Below are positions 47,301-59,794 of a DNA stretch of 64,000 nt, piece by piece (positions within the stretch are counted from its first letter, which is position 1; each line of letters opens with the position of its first letter). Source of the DNA: Heterohyrax brucei (lineage: Eukaryota > Chordata > Mammalia > Hyracoidea > Procaviidae); contig CM053143.1 of the NCBI GenBank assembly GCA_028571685.1, positions 2,051,501 through 2,115,500 on the forward strand, in the 5' to 3' direction. The notes below the pieces were generated by a model, which had not been told where the DNA came from, did not search any database, and saw only the letters and a list, made by a program, of their open reading frames with translations. The position numbers and the translations under genes are program-made.

Positions 47301-49434
47301 TGCCTTTTCTGCATCAATTGACAAAATCAGGTGATTCTTGTCACTTATGCTATTTACATGGTCGATCACATTAATTGTTTTTCTGTTGCTGAACCAGCTT
47401 TGCATCCTTGGTATGAATCCAGCTTGGTCGTGATGAATTATTTTTTTGGTATGTTGTTGAATTCTATTAGCTATGATTTTGTTGCAGATTTTTGCATCTA
47501 GGTTCATGAGTGATAGCTTTTGTATAATTTTCTTTTTTAGTGGGATCTTTCCCTGTCTTTCGTATCAGGGTTATGCTACCTTTATACAATGAATTTGGGA
47601 GTATTCTATCCATTTCTGTGCTGAGAAATAGCCTCAGTAGAGATGGAGTTAACTCTTCTCTAAATGTTTTGTAGAATTCTCCACTGAAGCCATCTAGGCC
47701 AGGATTTTTTTTTTAGTTGATAGTACTTTTCATTAGTTTTTCAATCACTTCCTTTGTGATGGGTTTATTAATTTGTTCTACTTCTCCATGTGATAATTTG
47801 TCTGGGTGATATGAATCTAGAAACTTGTCCATTTCCACTAGCTTTGAAATCTGTTAGAGTACAGTCTTTTGTAGTATCCTGTTGTGATACTTTTGATTTC
47901 AGTTGGGTCTGGTGTGACAACTCGCATCTCATTTCTTATTCAGGTTGTTGCCTGTTTTTCTTTTGTAAGTTTCACCAGTGGTTTATCAATTTTGTTGATC
48001 TTTTCAAAAAACAAGCTTTTGGTTTTGTTAATTTTTTCAACTGTTCTTCTGTTCTCTAATTCTTTTAGTTCTGCTCTAATCTTTATTATCTATTTTCCTC
48101 TAGTACTCATGAGGTTCCTCTATTGCTCTCTTTCTACTTATTCAAGTTGTAGGGTTAATTCTTTTGTTTGGGCGCTTTCTTCATTCTGGATGTGTGCATT
48201 TACAGTGAAAAATTTATCTCTGAGCACTACTTTGGATACAATAGGTTATGTTTTCATTTTCATTTGACTCCATCAATTTCTTTATTTCATCCTTGATTTC
48301 TTCTATAACCTATGGCTTTTTGAGCAAGGTGTTGTTCAGTTGCCACGAATTCAAATTTCTACCTATGTTTTATCTGCTATTGATTTCAACTTTGTGGCTT
48401 TATGGTCTGAGAAGATGCTTTGCAGTAATTCAGTGATTTGAATTTTGTTGAGACTTGTTTTATTTCCTAACACATAGACATTTCTGGAAAATGTTCCTCA
48501 TGCATTGGAGAAGAAGGTGTACTAGTCCATTGATGGGTACAAATTTCTGTATATTTTGATAAGATCTAGTTGGATAATTGTCTTAATAAGTTCTTCTGTA
48601 TCTTTGCTGAGCCTTTTTCTGTATGATCTGTCCATTATTGAAAGTGGAGTGTTAAAGTGGAGTGATTTATCTCATTTTCAGTGTTGTCAGTGTTTGTCCA
48701 ATATATTTAGATGCTCTGTTGTTGCATGCATAAATATTTACTATTGTTATGTCCTGCTTATGTATTGAAACTTTAAGCAATAGTGACCATCCTTGTCCAC
48801 GATACTGGATCTTACATTAAAGCCTATTTTGTCTGAGATTAGTATTGCCACTCCTGTTCTACTTTGTATGTTGTTGTCATGGTATATATTTTTCCATACT
48901 TTGATTTTTGGTTTGTCATAACGTTGAGTCTTAGGCGTGTTTCTTGTTAGCAACATATAGACCGATGATGTCTTTTGGTCCAGTATACAACTCACTGTCT
49001 CTTTACTGAAGCATTCATTCCATTTACGTTCAGTGTAATTTTTGATAGGTATGTGTTAACCGCTGTCATTTGGATGCATTTATTTTTGTGTTGTTTGTTT
49101 TCTGTGTTGGTCTTAATGTTCTGTTCTGGATCATTCTTTATGGGTTAACTTTTCATCTTTTTCAGTGTTGGTTTTGTGCTTGTTGAAACTCCTGTATTAT
49201 GCCTCTTGTTTTGACATGTAGCATTGTTATTTTGCTTTGTGGCTACTGCTATGGTGCCCGTTGCTATTGTAAGTTTAAACCACACTTTTACGTCTACATA
49301 TCTTTTTAACTGCCTCTCCATCTGAAAGGGTTATAACTTATCTACTGCAACATATTCCTCGTTTTAGTGTGATGATATCATAGTTTTCGTTGTGATCACT
49401 GGTTCACCTCTTTTAATATTATAGTAGACAATAT
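44340..49434 (-). mobile_element. L1 LINE (copy G), left arm of a head-to-head pair
   Basis: Minus-strand L1 with its 3' end near 44340 (GTGATTAAGTTAAAGTACAC), 3' UTR, ORF2 (about 45345-49069) and the ORF1-ORF2 spacer up to about 49434. It then meets the plus-strand L1 copy H directly. The 5' part (most of ORF1 and the 5' UTR) is missing. Confidence 0.92.
45345..49069 (-). pseudogene. L1 ORF2 remnant (copy G), with a long intact RT piece
   Basis: The start ATG appears kept at 49067-49069. The piece 46860-47507 is open for 215 codons and covers most of the RT core: [10 protein letters not shown] with the first catalytic Asp at about residue 65, [10 protein letters not shown], and FADD at residues 164-167 with both catalytic aspartates. 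The rest is broken, for example near 47520 and 46560. This is the best preserved L1 RT core in the window, but it is not a complete protein. Confidence 0.88.
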
Positions 49435-49436
49435 AG

Positions 49437-49950
49437 ATATCCAAGATGCGTATGAAATGCCACTAAATAGAGATACCAAAAGAAAGACTCCATGTCATAT
49501 TATAATCACGCTCAACAAAATGAAACAAAAGCAGAAACTCATAAAGGCGGTGAGACTCAAAGCAAAGCTAACATTCAGCGGGATACCCTACAGGCTTTCA
49601 TCTGACTTCTCAGCAGAAATGATGCTGCCACAGAGGCAATGGGGAAGACACATGCAAAGCCTTGAAGGAGAACTTCCAAACAAGAATTATATATCCTACA
49701 AAACTATCTCTCAAATATGAAAATGAAGGTAACACATTTGCAGATAAATAGAAACTCAGAGACTTTGTAAAAACCAAACCAAAGCTACAAGAAATACTGA
49801 AAGAAGCTCCTGGCCTAGAACAAAACCACTAACTCTGTATTTTAGGAGGCAATACAGGACACATCATCCAGAAACCTAATCAGTTAGGGAAAGCAAAAAA
49901 CTCAATAAAAGCTATAATATTAAAAAAAGTGATCCAGTGATCATATCATG
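49437..49950 (+). pseudogene. L1 ORF1 C-terminal remnant (copy H)
   Basis: Covers only the C-terminal half of ORF1p: the piece at 49457-49720 reads LNKMKQKQKLIKAVRLKAKL, TFSGIPYRLSSDFSAEMM and RQWGRHMQSLEGE. These match 8532-8783 of copy B residue by residue. It is 5' truncated at the inverted junction and stops shortly after 49720. Confidence 0.85.
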
Positions 49951-50080
49951 AAAATTATGATATCATATTAAAAAGAGGGATGTACTACAGTAGTTACAGT
50001 CCTTCCAGATGGAGAGGAAGTTAATAAAATATGTAGAAGTTAAAATTTGGTTTAAACATACATTTTTAAGGGAGATCATA

Positions 50081-50115
50081 GCCACCCAAGTGCCGTCTAG
50101 TCGGATCCAACTCAT
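50081..50115 (-). repeat. 35-bp micro-insertion with a perfect 10-bp duplication
   Basis: Insert GCCACCCAAGTGCCGTCTAG then TCGGATCCAACTCAT, with GGAGATCATA at 50071-50080 and again at 50116-50125. Its core resembles the SINE/RTE tail hairpin, but no SINE body is present. Confidence 0.9.
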
Positions 50116-50296
50116 GGAGATCATAAGGGCAGCAGCAAAGCCCAATAAAGATACGATATATCAAAACAAAAAACGCAATACAAGAGTCTTTAACGAACAG
50201 AAAACCAACACTGAAAAGGTTGAAAAATCAACCCATAAAGAATGTCCCAGGTACGAGCAACAGAGAAAACATCAACACAAAAATAAACACACCACA

Positions 50297-53200
50297 ATGA
50301 CAGCACTAAACATATACCTATTGGTAATTACATTGAATGTAAATGGTCTGAACATTCCAGTAAAGAGACAATGAGTGACATCTTGGATCGAAGGACATGA
50401 CCCATCTATATGTTGCTTAAAAGACACTCACCTTAGATTTAAAGATATGAACAAACTGAAAATTAAAGGATGAAAGAATATATGCTAAGCTAACAATATA
50501 CAAAGAAGAGAAGGTATGGCAAATAGATTTTAATGTAAAATCCACCATAGTGGACAAGGATTGTCACTATTGCTCAAAGGTTCAATACACAAACAGGACT
50601 TAAAATATTAAATATTTATGCACCCAATACTAAAATATCTAAATACGTCAAACAAACATGAACTACATTGAAAAATGAGAATGACCACTTGACAGTAATA
50701 GTGGGAGACTTCAACACTGCACTCTCAGTATTAGACAGATGTTCTATAAAAAAGCTCAGTAAAGACACAGAAGGTCTTACTGCCACAATTAACCAGCTAG
50801 ACCTCATTGACATATACAGAACTTTCTATCCATCAGCAGACAACTACACCTTCTTCTCCAGTGCACATGGAACATTTTCTGGAATAGACCATGTGTTAGG
50901 ACACAAAGTAAATCTCAACAAAATCCACACCACTGAATTATTGCAAAACATCTTCTCAGACCATAAAGTCATAAGAGTAGAAATCAATAGCAGAAAAAAC
51001 ATAGATAGAAAGTGGAACTCTTGGAAACTGAACAGTATCTTGCTTAAAAAGCCATGGTTTGTAGAAGAAATCAAGAATGAAAACAAGAAATGTATGAATT
51101 CAAATAAGAATGAAAACACTTCCTACCAGAACCTATGAGATACAGGCAAAGCAGTGCTCAGAGGTCAGTTTATCTCTATAAATGCATACATCGAGAAGGA
51201 AGGAAGAACCCAAACTGAAGAACTAACCCTACAGTTTGAACGAGTAGAAAGAAAGCAACAGAGCAACACCTCAGGCACCAGAAAAAAACAGATCATAAAG
51301 ATTAGAGCAGAAGTAACAATTTAGGGAACAGAAGAACAAATAAAAAAAATTGAAAAGACCAAACACTGGTTTTTTGAAAAGATCAACAAAATCTACAAAC
51401 TACTGGCTAAACTTACTAAAGAAAAACAGGAAAAGAAACAAATAACACAAATAAGAAATGAGAGGGAAGCTGTCACAACAGATCCAGTAGAAACCAAAGC
51501 TATCATAACAGAATACTGAGAAAGACTATAACAAATTTGAAAACCTACAGGAAATGGACAAATTCCTATATTCATATCATTTACCAAAATTATCACAAGG
51601 TGAAGCAGAATAACTTAATAAACTCATCACAAAGGAAGAGATTGAAAAAGTCATCGAAAAATTACCAACCAAAAAAAAAATACTGACCCAGATGGCTTCA
51701 TTGCATAATCCTATCAAGCTTTTAGAGAAGAGTTAACTCCAGTACTACTGAGACTATTTCACAACATGAAAAGGGATGAAATTCTTCCAAATTCATTCTA
51801 TGAAGCCCGCATAACCCTGATACCAAAGCCAGGGAGAAACCCAACAATAAAGGAGAACTACAGACCAATATCACTCATGAACTTAGATGCAAAAATCTTC
51901 AACAAAATACTAGCCAATAGAATTCAAAAAAATATCAAAAAAATAATTCATCATGACCAAGTTGGATTCATACCGGGAATGCAGGGATAGTTCAACATCA
52001 GAAAACCAATTAATGTGATCAACCACAAAAGACAAGAATCACCTGATTTTTCAAATTGATGTAGAAAGTAAAGTCCAACACCCATTCATGCTAAAAACTC
52101 CCAGCAAAATAGAAATAGATGGAAAATTCCTCAGTGCAATTAAGGCCACTTATGCAAAGCCAACTGCCTACATCGTCCAGAATAGAGACTGAAACAATTC
52201 CTCTTGAGTATGGGAATTAGACAAGGATGCCCACTCTCACCTCTCTTATTCAGCATTGTACAAGAAGTTGTAGCCAGAGTAATTAGACAAGACAAAGAAA
52301 TAAAGGGCATCCACATTGGCAAAGAAGTAAAAATCTCCTTATTTGCAGATGATATGATTGTTTATACAGAGAATCCTAAAAAATCCATCAGTAAACTTCT
52401 CAAACTGATAGAAGAGTTCAGCAAAGTATCAGGATACAAGATAAACACAAGTAAATCAGTAGGATTTCTTTATACCAACAATGAGGTTATTTAAAGAAGC
52501 AACCACCAAATCAATACCATTTACTCTAGCCCCCAAGAATATAAAATACTTAGGAATAAATCTAACTAGAGAAATAATAGACTTTTACAAAGAGAACTAC
52601 AAGACCTTACTACAAGAAACTAGGAGAGACTTACATAAACAGAGAAACCTACCATGCTCATGGATAGGAAGGTTTAACATTGTGAATATATCTATTTTAC
52701 CCAAAACAATCTACTTAGATAATGTAATCCCAATACAAATTCCTGTGACATTTTTTAAGGAGATGGAGAAAAAAGTCACCAACTTTGTTTGGAAAGGGCA
52801 GAAACCCTGGATAAGTAAAGCACTACTGAAGAGGGAGAACACACTGGGATGTCTCTTACTACCTGACTTTGGAACTTATTACACTGCCTCAGTTGTAATA
52901 ACAGCCAGGTACTGGTATAAAAAAAGACGTGTAGATTAATGGAACAGAGTTGTGACACCAGAGATGCCACCATCCTCCTTTGAACAGTTGATATTCGACA
53001 AAGGCTTTAAGATTTTAAACTGGAGTAAAAACAATCTCTTTAACAAATAGTGCTGGCAAAACTCAATATCCATGTGCAAAAAACAGAAACAAGACCCATA
53101 TCTCACACCTCACGCAAAAAACAACTCCAACTGGATGAAAGATCTAAATACCAAAACTAAAATGATAAAGCTCATCCAAGCAAAAGTAGGATCAACAATG

Positions 53201-54029
53201 GAAGTTTTAATACAGAACATAGACAGACTTCAAAATCTGCCCAACAAAGCACAATCAACAGAAGACAAAATAGATAAATGGGAACTACTAAGAATCAAGC
53301 ACTTTTGCTCATCCAAAAACTTCATTAAAAGAATTAAAAGACCACCTACTGAATGGAAAAAAATACTTCACAACTATACGGCAAACTGACTTCTGATCTC
53401 CATAATCTACAAGTCACTACAAAATATTAACAAGAAAAGGATAAATAATTCAATTAAATGATGGGTGAAGGAGACATTTTTCTAAAGAGGACATCCAGGC
53501 AGCCAAAAAACACATGTGGAAATGTTCACAATCATTAGCTATTAAAGAAATCCAAATCAAAACAACGATATGATATCATCTCACCCCAAAAAGATTGGCC
53601 ATGATCCAGAAAACACATAACAACAAATGCTGGAGAAGTTGTGGAGAAATTGGAACTCTCCTATACTGCTGGTGGGATTTCAGAATGGTACAACCTTTTC
53701 GGAAAACAATCGGGCATTTCCTTAAAAAGATGGAAATAGGTATACCATTTGATCCAGTAATTCCACTGCTTGGAATGTATTCTACAGATGTAAGGGCATT
53801 CATACGAACGGATACCTGCATCCGAATGTTTATTGCAGCGCAGTCCACAATAGCATAAAGTTGGAATCAACCCAGATTCCCAGCAACAGATGAATGGATA
53901 AATAAATTGTGGTATATATACTCAATGGAACACTATGCAATGATAAAGAACAATGATGATTTCAGAAAGCATCTCATAACCTGGTTTCAACTGAAAGACA
54001 TCATGTTGAGTGAAATTAGTCAGCGGTAG
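50297..54029 (+). pseudogene. L1 ORF2 remnant (copy H), near complete
   Basis: Starts at ATG 50297-50299. The N-terminus reads TLNVNGLNIP (endonuclease first strand), then CCLKDTHL, where the usual catalytic Glu of the ETHL box is Asp. The rest of the endonuclease is at 50668-51138: VGDFN, SGIDHVL and SDHKV, the metal- and base-handling motifs. The RT is at 51766-52494 with FADDMIVY, and the C-terminal region at 52481-53858. The last codons read DIMLSEISQ then a stop near 54027-54029. Several stops and frame changes make it inactive. Confidence 0.9.
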
Positions 54030-55003
54030 AAGGACAAATATTGTATGAGACTCCTACTTTAAGGATTTGAAAACAGACTCATGTACAGAAGAAAAGACTT
54101 CTTGAGGCCTGCAAGGGATTGGAGGGAGGGAGAGGGCTGGTTGATTAGTTGATAGAGATTTAGTTGGGTGAAATCAGTGACAGCACACTTTAGAAAGAAG
54201 ATCAATGTAACTGGACTTCAACATGACCTGAATATTCTTCCAATCGTAATAGTGCAAGGACAGAGTAACAGGGGCAAGGGTCCAGGGACCATGCCTTCAA
54301 AGGATATTGAGGCCAATTGGCAAACTAGCCTATTGTTAAGAGAATCTTCTGCACCCCATATTGGTGAGTGGCCTCTGGGTTCCTAAAGCTAGCAAGCTGC
54401 CATCTGACATACACCAAATGATCCCAAGTCAGTAGGAACAGACAGTCATCAAGGACAAAATTGACATGGGGGAAAGAGAAGGACCCATGTGAATGGGTGA
54501 CTACATCAACATACGACCAGAAGAACCAGATGATGCCTGGCCACCTCCAGTAACAGCTGTGATGGGGCTCACATAGTTGAGTCCCAGTGGCAATACAAGA
54601 ATAAAAAGGGATGCACCTCGAGAACTCCACTAAAAGACCTCAACTGATAGTCCAAAGGCCTTGGAGCATGGCCCTAGACCTGATGCTGCCCCTGATCATA
54701 AATCATTACTGAGGCCAACTCCTCAGACAGGAATGGATTGGGCTTGGCAACACAGAGTGACCATATGGTGTGTGCACTTTATGGTTCTACGCATCTGTAG
54801 GATGTCGTCCTACTGGCCTCTTACTAGAGGGGAATGGAGAGGATGGAGAAGAGACAGAGGATTGTTATGAGGATATTACTTGTATGGAACAGAAAGGAGG
54901 AGTGTGCTGTCACTGGGCAAGGAGAGCAGTAGGAGCTGCACATAAGTGGGCATGCGAATTTAAACCAGATTGCACACTTTCACTCAATCACAGTAAAAAG
55001 AAA

Positions 55004-55560
55004 AAAAGAATACATTTATTGAATAGTTACTATACTCATGACTTGTACCAAGATAGAAAAATAAAGATAGATAAGCTGTATCTGTTGTTCTAAACTAACT
55101 GATAGATAAATTACAGATTCCAGAAATTAATAAAAATTTTATGTACACTGCTAGAAATTATGGCCTTCATGAAATATTTTACAGTGCATATTGTTCTATT
55201 ACTTGAATATACTTTAAAGTAGGAACACTGCTTTAAGCCCTTTGAGACCTAAATTAGCTGGAAAAAAATTATGAATAAAATAACTTTAAGCTATTAGATA
55301 AACAAAATAATACCATCTGTTGGCCACTTCGTGAGACGCTGACTTAAACACCTTAAAAGTATTTACATTGATCTGACAATGTATCAGTTAATTATTAATT
55401 TGAATTATATAAAGTTCTCTTGATGAGTAGCCTCACTGAGTATTGGAGGGACAGCAGCATTGTAGGTGGCTGACAGAAATGTGTACCACTTAAAGCTTGT
55501 GAAGGGGTCTGTAATATATCACAAGATCAGCCATCCTGGTGGCCTTCTTGTGTCATTTGT
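55004..55560. other. Unique AT-rich sequence
   Basis: No recognised repeat or gene. Confidence 0.45.
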
Positions 55561-55731
55561 TGCTAGATGCCTTCAAGTTGATAGGATTCACATACACCCC
55601 GTGTGACAGGGTAGAACGGCCCATGTGGTTTTCTAGGCTGTAATCATTACAGGACCAGATTGCCAAGACGTTCTCCTGTGAAGCTGCTCCATGGGTTCCA
55701 GCTGTGCAGCGCTCTTAACCATTGCTCCATG
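55561..55731 (-). repeat. AfroSINE, diverged
   Basis: Inverted SINE: GCCTTCAAGTTGATAGGATT tail, GACAGGGTAGAACGGCCC body, and a head near CTCTTAACCATTGCTCC. It abuts the LTR at 55732. Confidence 0.7.
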
Positions 55732-56169
55732 TGTGAGTCATCGAGCTCTGCTGTAGCATAAATACAGGCGGATGGCTTTAACAAGAGCAATTTATTTTCT
55801 CACGGAAAAGCAGGATAAAAGTTCAAATTCAGGGCATCAACTCCTAGGGAAGGCTTTGTCTGTTCAATCTGGAGGAAGATCCTGGTGGTCAACCTTTCCT
55901 TGGATTGGGAGCTTGTGAAACATGGGGACCTCTGCTTCTTCCTTTAGTGGTAGGAGGTAACTAACTCTGCTTCTCTTTTCTATATAGCTCGAGATATAGG
56001 CACAAGACACAACACAATCTTACAGACTGAGCTAGTGCCTCTGCCACCCATCCTCCCTTGTAACAGCCTAGGGCCAGAGTTTACAGCATGGAGGAACATC
56101 GCAAAATACCAGGAATCAAGGTCTAGGAACATTTCTGTAGGGCGGAGGGACACAGTTCAATCTGTGACA
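55732..56169 (-). mobile_element. Solo LTR, ERVL/MaLR-like, diverged
   Basis: Left end TGTGAGTCATCGAGCTCTGC and right end CACAGTTCAATCTGTGACA, matching the family at 6550, 7210 and 57951 in reverse. No internal sequence is present. The target duplication is not clear because the left flank is the end of the SINE. Confidence 0.7.
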
Positions 56170-57950
56170 CTGCACCAGAGTTACACAGAGCTCCACACCT
56201 CCAATTCTTTTTCCTTCCTCCATATCAAAAGCAGCAGAAATACACCGTTTTCTTTCATTTTGAAAACTTAACACCTGAAATTTCTTTTTTTTTAGTATAT
56301 TGTACTTTAGATGAAGGTTTGCAGAACAAAGTGTTTTCACATTACACAGGTAGTACACGTATTGTTTTGTGACATTGGCTAAGAACCACACAACTTTCTC
56401 CCTTCTCAACCCCAAGTTCCTATTACCAGCTTTCCTATCCCTTCCTGTCTTCCTGACCTTGCCCCTGACCTGGCATAGCCCTTAAGTCTTAATTTGTTTT
56501 CTGGGCTTGTTTGATATTTGGCTGAATGGTGAACCATTCTTTCTGAGGAAGAAACAAATCTAATAAAATGAAATCAATCATCAGTGAAATAAATTAACTT
56601 TCTGAGTGAAAAATACAAGTATAAAGATTAAAAGTCAATAGAAAACAGAAAAAAAAAAAGTAAATTCATTACTGAGGTGAATAAGTGTCTGAGGGGCCCT
56701 ACACTCAGGGTTTCTCCAGTATATGTTAGACAACAGGTCTAGTCTTACATTTTGAGTTGGGGTTTTGTTCTGCACTTTTCTCTAGCTCTGTTTAGGACCC
56801 TCTGTTGTGAACCTCAGAGCTGTCAGTGGTGGTAGCCAGGCACCATCTAGTTGTACTAGATTGATTCTGGTAGAAGCTGTTGTAAATGTGGTCCATAAGT
56901 CCTTTGGACTAAATTTTCACTTGTTTCTTTAGTTTTCTTCATTATCTCATGCTACTGAAGGGATAAGACAAGAAGATTATCCTAGATGGCCACTCACAGG
57001 CTTTTAAGACCCAAGACGCTACTCAACAAAATAGAACATGGAACATTTTCTTTATAAATTACGTTATACTAGTTGAGCTAGATGTCCGTCCAAGATTGTG
57101 GTCCCCACAGACTCTCAGTGAAGCAAGTCTGTCTTTCATAGAGTTTGGATGCATCAACAGAGCTTACATGACCTTGACTTGTACAAGTTGGGTTGTTTTC
57201 CTCCAGGTTGTCTACTGTCTTACCCTTCACCAAAATTATCACTCATGTATGGTCTATTTAGCATTATTCCATCCTCACCTCTCTCCTCTCTGGTAAGCAT
57301 CAAAACTCTTTCTTTTTTTTTGTGTGTGTAAACCTTTTCATGAGTGTTTACAGTAGTGGTCTCGTATAATATTTGTCCTTTTGCAGTGGACTTATTTCAC
57401 CCAGCATAGTGCCCACTGTTTTTCTCCATGTTGTAAGATGCTTCACAGATTCATCATTGTTCTTTATTGTTGAGCAATACTCCATGTATGCATGTATCAC
57501 AGTTTGTCCACTCTTCTGTTGATGGTCATCTAGCTTATTGCTGTCTTCTTGCTGTTGTGAACAGTGCTTCAGGGAACATGGGACTGCATGTGATGACTCT
57601 TACTTCTTTAGGATATATGTCCTGGGAGTGGGATTGCTAGCACATATAGTCCTTCTATTTGTAGCTTTCTGAGGAAGTACCATGTTATTTTCCAAATGTA
57701 TTATTTTGTATTCCCACCAGCAGTGCATTTAAGAGTTCTGATTTCACTGCATCCTCTCCAATATTTGTTATTTCCTGTTTTGATGATTTGTGGCAGTAAT
57801 GGGGTGAAATAGCACCCCTGCCCAATTTTTACTTGCATTTCTCTAATGGCTAATGATCTCCAGCCTCTAAATGGCTAGTGATCGCCAGCATTTCCTCATG
57901 CGTCTGTTCACTGCTTGAATGTCTTCTTTGGCAAAGTGTCTGTTTATTTC

Positions 57951-58501
57951 CATCATGGATTGAATTGTGTCCCCCAGAAAGTGTGTGTAGCAATTTGACT
58001 TGGCCGTAATTCACTGTATTGTGTGAATGCCTTCCATTTTGTGATTTTCCTATGGTGTAAATCCTAATCTTTTCTTCTAATAAACTAGATCATGTTAAAC
58101 AGGATTAGGATGGGACTGCAACGCTCTTCCTAAGGTCACTTTCCTACTCCATCATAAAGGGAGCTTCCCTGGATTTTGGCTTACACCACCTTTTATCCTA
58201 GAAGAGATAAAAGGAAAGGGAAACAAACAAAGAGTTGGGGATTTCATACCATTAACAGCGCCAAGAGCAGAGCTCGTTCTTTGGACCTGAAGTTCCTGTG
58301 CCAAGATACTCTCAGACAAAAGAAATATTGGTGCAATGCAAGGAACTTTCCCCAGAGACAACCAAGAGGGAAAACCTTCTCCTGGTGCAGACTCCCAGAA
58401 CATAGACTTGTAGCCTACTGGACTATGTAAGAATAAATTTTGGGGGGTCAAAGCCATCCACTAGTGTATTTCTGTTAGAGCTGTACTAGATTACTAAATC
58501 A
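57951..58501 (+). mobile_element. Solo LTR, ERVL/MaLR-like, with perfect duplication
   Basis: Starts CATCATGGATTGAATTGTG and ends TACTAAATCA (551 bp). Flanked by ATTTC at 57946-57950 and 58502-58506. The first bases have mutated from the family TGTCATGG. It interrupts L1 ORF2. Confidence 0.85.
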
Positions 58502-58668
58502 ATTTCCTTTGCCTTTTTTTTAATAATGGTTTGTTTGTCTCTATGTTATAAACAAACAACCTACAGTTGTATTTTCTTGTAGAATTTAGAGATTAGATCT
58601 TTGCTTTATAATAGTCATTTTTTCTTACTAGTCCTTAGATTCGTTTTGCTCTTTTTCATGAAGTCTTT

Positions 58669-58908
58669 TCATAAGCTTAAGTGTCTAATTTCCAGATGAT
58701 CCCAATTTTTTTCTGGTGTTTGTATGTTGTTGGCTATGGTTTGTATCCTGTCAATGTCATATATTAGACCTTCTAGTACTGATTCTAGTGTTTCTTCTCT
58801 GACCTTTATAGTTTTTGGCTTTACATTTAGGTGTTTGATCCATATTGACTTAGTTTTTGTATTTGCTGTGTGATATGAGTCCTGTTTCAACTTTTTGCAG
58901 ATAGACAT
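58669..58908 (-). pseudogene. L1 ORF2 C-terminal piece (older family)
   Basis: An open piece of 79 codons reads CKKLKQDSYHTANTKTKSIW and LNVKPKTIKVREETLESVLE, matching the ORF2 C-terminal region of copy H at 53072-53389. It is bounded by stops and isolated by the LTR upstream. Confidence 0.75.
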
Positions 58909-59510
58909 GCAATTGTTCCAGCTCCACTTATTAGAAAAACTGTCTTTTAGCCATTTGATGGACTTTTTTGGGCCCTTGTTGAAGAACAGGTGACCATAGG
59001 TGGTTGGATTTCTATCTATCTTCTCAAATCTGTTCCGTGAGTCAATGTATCTGTAGTTGCACCTACACTAAGCTGTTTGGACTAACATAGCTGTGTAGCA
59101 GGTTCTGAGGTGCTTTTCCTTTCTTCTTCTTCTTCAGTAGTGCTTTACTTATTCAGGGCTTCTTCCTTTTCCAAATAAAGTTAACAAGAAGTTATTTTTT
59201 AAAAAATCTCTTTAAATAATATTGTTGGTATCTGGATAGGGATTGTTTTGTATTTATAAATCACTTTGAGTAGAACTGCCATTTTCATAACATTGAGTCT
59301 AGCTATCCATGAGCAAGGTATGTTTTTCCATTTATATAGATTTCTTGTGCTTCTCGTAGTAGTGTTTTATAGTTTTCTTTGTATAGATCTTTTACATCCC
59401 TGGTTAGAATTATTCCCAAGTGATTTTTTTTGTTTTTTGTTTTTTAAGGGAGGATTATAAGCAAAATTGTGTTCCTGATTTCATTTTCATCATTCTCTTT
59501 GTTGGCATAT

Positions 59511-59545
59511 GCCAAGCCAAGTTCCATCGAGTCGGATCCAACTCA
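59511..59545 (-). repeat. Micro-insertion with SINE/RTE-like tail
   Basis: GCCAAGCCAAGTTCCATCGA then GTCGGATCCAACTCA interrupts the L1. A 16-base inverted repeat lies at 59529-59544, with one mismatched pair. No flanking duplication is clear. Confidence 0.55.
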
Positions 59546-59646
59546 ATTTTTTATGTTTTTCTTGTATCTTGCTGGTCACTTGATCTTTTTGTTATTTCCA
59601 ATAATTTTATCATGGAGTCTTTAGAGTTTTCTGTGTATAGTATCAT

Positions 59647-59687
59647 AAGCCAAGCCAAGTGCTGTCGAGTCAGATCTGACTCATGGC
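59647..59687 (-). repeat. Micro-insertion with a 7-bp duplication
   Basis: The 41-bp insert includes AAGCCAAGCCAAGTGCTGTC and a perfect 16-base inverted repeat GAGTCAGATCTGACTC at 59667-59682. It is flanked by GTATCAT (59640-59646) and GTATCTT (59688-59694), 6 of 7 matching. The L1 at this place normally reads without the insert. Confidence 0.75.
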
Positions 59688-59741
59688 GTATCTTCTGCAA
59701 ATAGGGACGGTTTAACTTCTGCATTACCCACTTGGATATCC

Positions 59742-59762
59742 TTTATTTATTTATTTATTTTT
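59742..59762. repeat. (TTTA)n simple repeat
   Basis: About five TTTA units inside the old L1. Confidence 0.7.
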
Positions 59763-59794
59763 CCTTGCCTTACTGCTATAACTAGAACTTCTAG

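Larger units (their letters stand above)
49435..55003 (+). mobile_element. L1 LINE (copy H), right arm of a head-to-head pair
   Basis: Plus-strand L1 starting inside ORF1 (near 49435, matching 8865 in copy B) and running through ORF2 to a 3' UTR ending at about 55003 (CAATCACAGTAAAAAG). The A-tail is poor. A 35-bp micro-insertion with a perfect 10-bp duplication sits at 50081-50115, between ORF1 and ORF2. Confidence 0.92.

Noticed and set aside
59742..59762. TTTA array as a regulatory or CRISPR-like repeat
   Set aside because: A plain microsatellite. No spaced repeats of CRISPR type occur anywhere in the window.
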